DNA from: Nitrospira sp. UBA2083
GTDB taxonomy: Bacteria; Nitrospirota; Nitrospiria; Nitrospirales; Nitrospiraceae
DNA length: 12,194 nucleotides
Assembly (NCBI GenBank): GCA_002331625.1
Contig: DCZN01000024.1
Location: 407 to 12,600, forward strand
Direction: 5' to 3'
Part shown: positions 7,368 to 12,194 of the stretch, one piece after another
How positions within the stretch are numbered: the stretch's first letter is position 1
Layout: every line of letters begins with the position of its first letter
Position numbers and translations under genes: made by a program
The notes under the pieces: model-generated
The model's input: the letters and a program-made list of their open reading frames with translations, nothing else
Database searches by the model: none
Told to the model about the DNA's origin: nothing

Positions 7368-8378
7368 ATGCTATCCGATGCTGTGCGTCACTACCGGCCA
7401 TTGGTTGTACTTCTCGGACCGACCGCAGTCGGAAAGAGCCGGGTGGCCCTGCAGGTGGCCAAACATTTTGATACGGAGATTCTGACGGCGGATTCGCGTC
7501 AGGTGTACCGTGGGATGGACATCGGGACGGACAAACCGACGGCTGATGAGCGGAACGAGGTACCGCATCGGCTGCTGGACCTGGTCGATCCGGATGACCC
7601 ATTTAATACCGGTCGCTATCGGAGTGTTGCGCTGAAAGAAATCGAGCGGCTCTATGCCGCCAACCGGTTGCCCTTTGTCGTTGGTGGAACAGGCTTATAT
7701 ATCAGGACATTGGTAAGGGGACTGTGCCCTGCACCTGAGGCGGATCCTCTTGTGAGAGCAGATCTCAAAAAGTTGAGCGAACAGAAGGGGCGGGACGGCC
7801 TGTATGCTGAGTTGATTCGCGTGGATCCCGAGTCGGCAGCCCGGTTGCACCCGAACGATGAGTCGAAGGTGATGCGGGCATTGGAAGTGTATCGGGTGTC
7901 GGGGCGTTTGATGTCAGCGATGCACGACGAACACCGGTTTCAAGACGCATCTTTTTCGTCGTTGCTGATAGGACTGCAGCGGGCCAAAGAGGTTCTGTAT
8001 CGAAGAATTGACGAACGAATCGATTGGCAGTTGGCTCATGGAATGGTAGAAGAGACGCGGTCGCTGCTCGACAAAGGGTACGGACGGGAGCTTGGTTCGA
8101 TGAAAGGGCTTGGCTATCGTCACATCAGTGCCTATTTGGCAAATGAGTATGAGTACGCGGACATGCTGCGCCTCTTTAAGCGCGACACCAGACGATTTGC
8201 GAAACGGCAGATGACGTGGTTTCGAAAGGAGCCGGGCATCGAGTGGGTCTCAGTCGGCGAGGATGAAGCCCTTGAACACGTGGCACGTCGAGTGATCGCC
8301 CACATCGAACAATTTCTCAGCACGCTTGGAGAACACCAACAGTCTACAGGAGTGCGGGCTTGGTCAGAAAAGGATTGA
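7368..8378 (+). CDS. miaA: tRNA dimethylallyltransferase MiaA
   Basis: MiaA transfers a dimethylallyl group from DMAPP to N6 of A37 in tRNAs reading codons that start with U. The 336-residue protein is slightly longer than the typical 300-320. The P-loop-like GPTAVGKS is at 17-24, ADSRQVYRGMDIGT at 41-54 (substrate-binding region), GGTGLYI at 106-112, and the C-terminal RRFAKRQMTWF signature at 275-285. The ATG at 7368 has GAGG at 7357-7360 with good spacing. It follows mutL by 84 bases, a pairing conserved in many bacteria. The last residues after about 310 are poorly conserved tail. It is followed directly by mtnP with one base between. Confidence 0.96.
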   Translation: MLSDAVRHYRPLVVLLGPTAVGKSRVALQVAKHFDTEILTADSRQVYRGMDIGTDKPTADERNEVPHRLLDLVDPDDPFNTGRYRSVALKEIERLYAANRLPFVVGGTGLYIRTLVRGLCPAPEADPLVRADLKKLSEQKGRDGLYAELIRVDPESAARLHPNDESKVMRALEVYRVSGRLMSAMHDEHRFQDASFSSLLIGLQRAKEVLYRRIDERIDWQLAHGMVEETRSLLDKGYGRELGSMKGLGYRHISAYLANEYEYADMLRLFKRDTRRFAKRQMTWFRKEPGIEWVSVGEDEALEHVARRVIAHIEQFLSTLGEHQQSTGVRAWSEKD

Positions 8379-8379
8379 T

Positions 8380-9279
8380 ATGCCAAGAAAAACACAGGCT
8401 GAACGGGTGACGGTTGGGGTGATCGGAGGAAGCGGGCTCTATGACATTGAGGGACTCACAGGCGCTCGGTCGATCCGGGTGCGGACGCCGTTCGGGGCAC
8501 CCTCCGACGCGATTCGGGTGGGTATGCTTGAGGGAATTCGGGTTGCGTTTCTCTCCCGCCATGGACAGGGGCATCTGTTAAGTCCGAGTGAAATCAATTA
8601 TCGCGCCAACATTTTTGCACTCAAGTCCCTCGGGGTCTCGCACGTGATATCGATCAGTGCGGTCGGCAGCATGAAGGAATCGATTCATCCAGGGGACGTG
8701 GTGGTGCCCGACCAGTTCATCGATCTCACCAAACGCCGCGTCTCGACGTTTTTTGAACGCGGCATCGTGGCCCATGTCGCGTTTGGTGAGCCGATATGTG
8801 CGGAGCTCGGCGACGCGTTGCGTTCCGCTGGAGAGCGAGTCGGGGCTACATTGCATCGCACGGGGACCTATGTATGTATGGAAGGGCCCCAGTTTTCGAC
8901 GAAGGCGGAATCACGTCTCTATCGACAATGGGGCGTCGATATCATCGGGATGACGAATATGCCGGAGGCGAAGCTGGCGCGTGAGGCGGAGTTATGTTAT
9001 GCGACGGTGGCCCTCGTCACCGACTATGACTGTTGGCACGAGACCGAAGAGGCAGTGACGGTCGAGGCCGTGTTGGACACGCTTCACCGCAATGTCGCCT
9101 TGGCGAAACAGATTCTCCGCGCGGTGATCCCGTCGTTTGCAAAACCGATCGAGTGTGCCTGTCATCGGGCACTGGACCATGCGATTCTGACTGCGCCAAA
9201 ACGAATCCCGACCGCGGTACGGAAGAAGCTCTCAGTGCTCATCGATCGCGCGTTGACCCCACAGAAAGGAGCACGATAA
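8380..9279 (+). CDS. mtnP: S-methyl-5'-thioadenosine phosphorylase
   Basis: This enzyme cleaves methylthioadenosine with phosphate to adenine and 5-methylthioribose-1-phosphate, for methionine and purine salvage in the cytoplasm. The 299-residue protein shows the MTAP/PNP family-2 motifs in order: GVIGGSGLYDIEG (13-25), RHGQGHLLSPSEINYRAN (60-77), SAVGSM (93-98), EGPQFSTKAES (168-178), MTNMPEA (191-197) and TDYDCWH (214-220). D215 and D217 correspond to the aspartates that recognise the adenine base in MTAP, so MTA is a better guess than a 6-oxopurine substrate. The start is the ATG at 8380, one base after the miaA stop, with AAAAGGA at 8368-8374. A longer in-frame start at 8326 would overlap miaA by 53 bases without need. 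The C-terminal 40 residues with CxCH (CACHRALDH) look like an extension compared with human MTAP. Confidence 0.94.
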   Translation: MPRKTQAERVTVGVIGGSGLYDIEGLTGARSIRVRTPFGAPSDAIRVGMLEGIRVAFLSRHGQGHLLSPSEINYRANIFALKSLGVSHVISISAVGSMKESIHPGDVVVPDQFIDLTKRRVSTFFERGIVAHVAFGEPICAELGDALRSAGERVGATLHRTGTYVCMEGPQFSTKAESRLYRQWGVDIIGMTNMPEAKLAREAELCYATVALVTDYDCWHETEEAVTVEAVLDTLHRNVALAKQILRAVIPSFAKPIECACHRALDHAILTAPKRIPTAVRKKLSVLIDRALTPQKGAR

Positions 9280-9283
9280 TCAC

Positions 9284-10195
9284 ATGGGGAAATTGCTTGT
9301 TGTTGGATCGGTTGCACTGGATACAGTGAAGACGCCCTTCGGCGAAGGGACGGATATTCTGGGAGGATCGGCCACCTACTTCTCGACAGCGGCGAGTTTC
9401 TTCACGTCGGTGGCGCTCATTGCGGTGATCGGGGAGGATTTCCCCCAGCAGCATATCGCCTTTCTCAAGAGTCGAGGCATTGATCTGACGGGCCTCGAAC
9501 GGCGCCCCGGGGCCACGTTTCGGTGGAAGGGGGAATACACGCATCAGTTGAACGAAGCGCACACGTTGGATACACAACTCAACGTGTTCGAGACGTTTCG
9601 CCCGCAGATTCCAGAGGCGTATCGTGCGCCGGACGTGTTGTTCCTCGGAAACATTCACCCCGAGCTCCAGCTCGATGTGTTGCAGAAAGTGACGCGCCCG
9701 GCGCTCGTGGCCTGTGACACGATGAATTTCTGGATCAACGGCCAGCGGGAGGCCCTGTGGAAAGTGTTGGAGAAAGTCGATGTGCTGATTATCAACGACG
9801 GGGAAGCGCGTGCGTTGGGCCAAGACTCTAATTTGGTGAAAGTCGCGAAGCTGGTGCTGTCACGAGGCCCCAAACATCTCATCGTGAAACGCGGAGAATA
9901 CGGCGTACTCATGTTCAATGAAAAGCAGGTATTCGGTGCCCCGGCGTTTCCGCTTGAAGATGTGCGTGATCCCACCGGTGCCGGGGATACCTTTGCCGGC
10001 GGGTTTTTGGGCTATTTGGCGGCGACCGGGAACCGGTCTTCAGAGGCGATGAAGCAGGCCATCATCTTTGGGAGCGTGATGGCGTCATTTACAGTAGAAG
10101 CCTTTAGTCTTGACCGATTGCGAATCCTGGATTACAAAGAGATTCAGGCTCGGTTTACCGAGTTTAAGCGGTTAACACACTTTGAGGATGTGTGA
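9284..10195 (+). CDS. PfkB-family carbohydrate/nucleoside kinase, substrate unknown
   Basis: This 303-residue protein belongs to the ribokinase/PfkB fold, which phosphorylates sugars or nucleosides using ATP. The N-terminal sheet starts LLVVGSVALDTV, followed by the family GG motif (GGSATYFS, 27-34). The C-terminal signature DPTGAGDTFAGGF begins at D229, with D235 as the expected catalytic base in the GAGD anion hole. The ATG is 4 bases after mtnP, with AAAGGAG at 9265-9271. The tight coupling to mtnP suggests a salvage role, for example on a nucleoside or sugar from the methylthioadenosine or S-adenosyl pathways. Methylthioribose kinase itself belongs to another fold, and MtnP already makes a phosphorylated product, so the substrate cannot be named from sequence. 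Confidence 0.88.
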   Translation: MGKLLVVGSVALDTVKTPFGEGTDILGGSATYFSTAASFFTSVALIAVIGEDFPQQHIAFLKSRGIDLTGLERRPGATFRWKGEYTHQLNEAHTLDTQLNVFETFRPQIPEAYRAPDVLFLGNIHPELQLDVLQKVTRPALVACDTMNFWINGQREALWKVLEKVDVLIINDGEARALGQDSNLVKVAKLVLSRGPKHLIVKRGEYGVLMFNEKQVFGAPAFPLEDVRDPTGAGDTFAGGFLGYLAATGNRSSEAMKQAIIFGSVMASFTVEAFSLDRLRILDYKEIQARFTEFKRLTHFEDV

Positions 10196-10875
10196 TGCTT
10201 CGGAATGCTCACCTGATCAGACGGCCCGGCACGTACGGCACACTGCTGTGTGTCGGGCTCCTCAGTCTCGTGAGTGGTTGTGTCACTGAGAAAGAAGTGT
10301 TGCAGAAATCACAAGGCCATTATCAAGAAGGGGTCGCAAGTCTTCCGAGTGATCGTCAGAAGGCCTTCGTGTCGTTCCAGCAAGCGGTGCAATTGAATCC
10401 ACAGAATAAAGAAGCACGGTATGCGTTAGGACATGTATACGCGCTTCAAGGCAAGTTGTCCTATGCTGAAGAGCAACTTCGTGCGGCGATCAAGATTGAT
10501 GAAAGTTATTCCGAAGCACATACGTATTTAGGGCAGGTCTTGGCCAATCAGGATCGGTGGGATGAGGCCATTCGATCCTACCGGGTGGCGTTGGCCAATC
10601 CGCTGTATCCAACCCCGGATCTGGCTCGATTCCATCTCGGTCGCGCCTTGGCTCACCAAGGCGATCTCCAAGGTTCCATGGAGGCATTGGAGGATGCGGT
10701 TTCGGCCAGTCCCCCTACGGTTCCTCCGGCGATGACGCATCTCGAGCTGGGTCGTGTGTATTATAAGTTGGGATATGCGACGCGAGCGAAAGAAGTCCTG
10801 AAGAAAGTGGCCACGTTGGACAAGAGTGGGGAGCTGGCTGCGGCAGCATCGGATCTCTTGACCCGATTGAAGTAG
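10195..10875 (+). CDS. PilF/PilW-like TPR lipoprotein
   Basis: This 226-residue protein has a lipoprotein signal ending LVSG-C29 and about five tetratricopeptide repeats between residues 40 and 213. The segment NPLYPTPDLARFHLGRAL (135-152) resembles the NPLY-containing repeat of PilF/PilW, the outer-membrane pilotin that helps assemble the type IV pilus secretin. The gene directly precedes a RodZ-like gene, as pilF does in gammaproteobacteria, which supports the relation. No other pilus gene is in the window, so a pilus role is unproven; a general envelope-assembly scaffold is equally possible. The ATG at 10195 overlaps the last base of the kinase stop codon and has GAGGA at 10184-10188. An in-frame GTG at 10192 would add only one residue. 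Confidence 0.8.
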   Translation: MLRNAHLIRRPGTYGTLLCVGLLSLVSGCVTEKEVLQKSQGHYQEGVASLPSDRQKAFVSFQQAVQLNPQNKEARYALGHVYALQGKLSYAEEQLRAAIKIDESYSEAHTYLGQVLANQDRWDEAIRSYRVALANPLYPTPDLARFHLGRALAHQGDLQGSMEALEDAVSASPPTVPPAMTHLELGRVYYKLGYATRAKEVLKKVATLDKSGELAAAASDLLTRLK

Positions 10876-10882
10876 GAGACCT

Positions 10883-11815
10883 ATGGAGTCAGTCGGCGAA
10901 TTTTTCAGACAGGTCCGTGAAACGAAGGGATTAACCGTCGATGAAGTGGCGTCGAAAACACGCATTCGCACGGATTTCGTCAAAGCGTTAGAGGACGGCA
11001 ACTTCGCCAAACTGCCCGATCAGGTCTTCGCTCGAGGGTTCGTCCGCTCCTACGCCCGGTCACTCGGGCTGGATGAAGAGGATGCGATTCACAGGTTCAT
11101 CCAATCGGCCGGCTCGTTTTATGAGAAGCAAGATGAACGTGAACGGCTCAAAGTTCGTCAGCTTGAGGAAGACCATAAACGACAGGCCAACCGGAAAGCG
11201 GTGGCGATTGCCATTGGGATCGCGGTCCTGACTCTGATTTTTCTCCTTAGCCGAGAACAATCCACCGTCTTTCGACGTGGGGCGCCGGAGCAAGGCTCGG
11301 CAGCCAAACGGACCGCCCAACAGACGAAAGAGAGCGCAGAAGTCACGACTCGCGAGCCTGAGCGGACGGCAGACGTTCCGAAGCCGGCAGAGTCGCCGAC
11401 CGTTGCGACAGCAAAGGCGACCGCCGAGACTCCGCATCGGCAAGAACCTGCCTCGGTTGCAGGGGGCACCTCGCGGGCCGAACCAGACGCAGCGTCATCA
11501 GGGACAGCCGCTGCTCTAGGCAGTGATGGCCCTCTGGCCGGGATTGGCCTGAATGCCATTGAGAGTCGTGGCGATGGTCAGCTGGTGCTGGATCTCGAAG
11601 CCACAGAGCTGAGCTGGGTGGTTGTGCAGATCGATAACGGCAGCCCTCAAGAATCGCTGCTCCGCCCAGGCGAAAAAGGCCACTGGACGGGGCAGGATCA
11701 ATTTATCCTCACCCTCGGAAACGCGGGCGGCGTGAAGGCTGAGTTAAACGGCAAACCACAAAAGCCATTTGGTCCAAGCGGCAAAGTCGCCCGCGACATC
11801 GTGCTGAAACGGTAG
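10883..11815 (+). CDS. rodZ: RodZ-like membrane protein (HTH_25, one transmembrane segment, DUF4115)
   Basis: RodZ links the MreB cytoskeleton to the elongation machinery across the inner membrane. The 310-residue protein has an N-terminal helix-turn-helix domain (about 5-65) with FFRQVRETKGLTVDEVA and FARGFVRSYARSLGLD, which match RodZ and the HTH_25 family. A charged juxtamembrane segment (about 82-104) leads to one transmembrane helix (about 105-123). A periplasmic Ala/Pro/Thr/Glu-rich linker (about 130-220) follows, then a beta-rich DUF4115-type domain (about 232-310) with LSWVVVQIDNG and LRPGEKGHW. The start ATG has AGGAG at 10874-10878, overlapping the upstream stop codon. mreB is not in the window. 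Some proteins of this architecture are annotated only as XRE-family regulators; the DUF4115-type end argues for RodZ. Confidence 0.87.
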   Translation: MESVGEFFRQVRETKGLTVDEVASKTRIRTDFVKALEDGNFAKLPDQVFARGFVRSYARSLGLDEEDAIHRFIQSAGSFYEKQDERERLKVRQLEEDHKRQANRKAVAIAIGIAVLTLIFLLSREQSTVFRRGAPEQGSAAKRTAQQTKESAEVTTREPERTADVPKPAESPTVATAKATAETPHRQEPASVAGGTSRAEPDAASSGTAAALGSDGPLAGIGLNAIESRGDGQLVLDLEATELSWVVVQIDNGSPQESLLRPGEKGHWTGQDQFILTLGNAGGVKAELNGKPQKPFGPSGKVARDIVLKR

Positions 11816-11951
11816 TTTTCTCCACCAATCACGTTTCTTCAATCTGTCTTTGCTTGCCTTCTGGGCCTAATCTCCTACAATCCGACTAGCAGATCGGCTG
11901 ACCGCCAGTCGAATAGCCAATAAATAATTGTGATGCAAGAAACAAGACTGA
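11816..11951 (+). other. Gene-free, AT-richer gap after rodZ
   Basis: No reading frame here is convincing. Of the 120 bases at 11821-11940, 55 are G or C (46%), visibly below the neighbouring genes. A short T-run (TTTT at 11817-11820, just after the stop) is not preceded by an adequate hairpin. The weak pairings near 11884-11910 (GACT/AGTC outside CGG/CCG) are too interrupted to call. No promoter or tRNA was recognised. Confidence 0.5.
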
Positions 11952-12194
11952 CCCCAATTACTCACTACGTACGGAGATGCTGCGGCGCAATATTGGGCTG
12001 CGCAGAGCGTAAGCTCCAATAGCAGCTCTGGGCAGCAAGCAATTGCCACTGCAATGGGTGTGGCTGCAGCCCTCTGGACTCCATGTACCAGTGGCAAAAC
12101 GGCTGCGGTTCTCTCTGCCGGATTAGGTGCTGGAGCATACTTAGGAAGGCCCTACTGGAATTACTACCCAAAAGGTGATCCAGGATATCCAGCA
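11952..12194 (+). pseudogene. Open frame running off the window; probable C-terminal fragment of an RHS/polymorphic-toxin-like protein
   Basis: After a TGA at 11949-11951 this frame stays open for 81 codons to the window end. No ATG, GTG or TTG start occurs until the ATG at 12054, which lacks a Shine-Dalgarno. The translation looks protein-like: an AAQYWAAQS segment, then AALWTPCTSGKTA, a Gly/Ala-rich hydrophobic stretch (VLSAGLGAGAYLG), then an aromatic segment RPYWNYYPKGDPGYPA. This run resembles, from memory, the non-repeat C-terminal part of RHS-repeat-associated or other polymorphic-toxin proteins. The lack of a start and the unmatched sequence before it suggest a 5'-truncated remnant or displaced tip cassette. 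It could also be a small genuine gene starting at 12054. The homology is a recollection and was not searched. Confidence 0.38.

Noticed and set aside
8326..8379. Longer N-terminus for MtnP from 8326
   Set aside because: It lies inside miaA and adds 18 unconserved residues. The ATG at 8380 has AAAAGGA upstream and gives the usual MtnP beginning.
9239..9823. 194-codon open frame on the minus strand
   Set aside because: It is antisense to mtnP and the PfkB kinase, both of which have strong family motifs; the long antisense frame is a product of high GC.
11786..11825. Intrinsic terminator at the end of rodZ
   Set aside because: The only stem (GTCG/CGAC at 11786-11797) is short, inside the coding region and about 20 bases from the TTTT run.
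11884..11910. Possible stem (GACT...CGG...CCG...AGTC) in the post-rodZ gap
   Set aside because: The stem is interrupted and asymmetric, with only 3-4 bp arms; this is expected by chance.
11867..12171. Minus-strand open frames in the tail
   Set aside because: They are short, without clear ribosome binding sites or recognisable motifs, and overlap the more protein-like plus-strand frame.
1..12194. CRISPR array, tRNA/rRNA genes, insertion sequence or defence system
   Set aside because: No regularly spaced repeats, cloverleaf-like sequence, transposase motifs or nuclease/toxin operon were seen on either strand; the window is almost filled by recognised conserved genes.

Overview
This window is a dense, one-directional run of bacterial housekeeping and envelope genes, all on the + strand. 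GC is fairly high, gaps are short, and most genes have a clear Shine-Dalgarno sequence. It looks like a Gram-negative (diderm) chromosome: it encodes a Tol-Pal system, four lipoproteins with lipoboxes, and a RodZ-type morphogenesis protein. The gene mix and protein style remind me of Nitrospira (Nitrospirota). That is an impression from gene order and sequence feel, not a demonstrated assignment.

Region 1 (1-5440) is the distal part of a tol-pal operon: a TolA/TonB-type energy transducer, periplasmic TolB, the OmpA-domain lipoprotein Pal, and two consecutive CpoB/YbgF-type coiled-coil/TPR lipoproteins. The two CpoB-like proteins share their C-terminal TPR domain, but the first carries a coiled-coil stalk several times longer. 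Together these proteins would link the energised inner membrane to the outer membrane and peptidoglycan, chiefly at the division site.

Region 2 (5505-8378) is the mutL-miaA pair, also adjacent in many proteobacteria. MutL is of the endonuclease type. MiaA prenylates A37 of tRNAs that read UNN codons. No hfq follows.

Region 3 (8380-10195) is mtnP (methylthioadenosine phosphorylase) with a PfkB-family kinase of unknown substrate, suggesting nucleoside or methionine salvage. Region 4 (10195-11815) is a PilF-like TPR lipoprotein followed by a RodZ-like protein (HTH, one membrane segment, DUF4115-type C-terminus). This order mirrors the pilF-rodZ pair of gammaproteobacteria.

Region 5 (11816-12194) breaks the pattern. 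About 135 bases are AT-richer and have no gene. An open frame then runs off the window edge; it has no usable early start and reads like the C-terminal part of an RHS/polymorphic-toxin type protein. I see no CRISPR array, tRNA, rRNA, insertion sequence or convincing intrinsic terminator. Most of the window is ordinary conserved biology. The points most worth a second look are the CpoB duplication, the tail fragment, the mtnP-linked kinase and a few intergenic inverted repeats.
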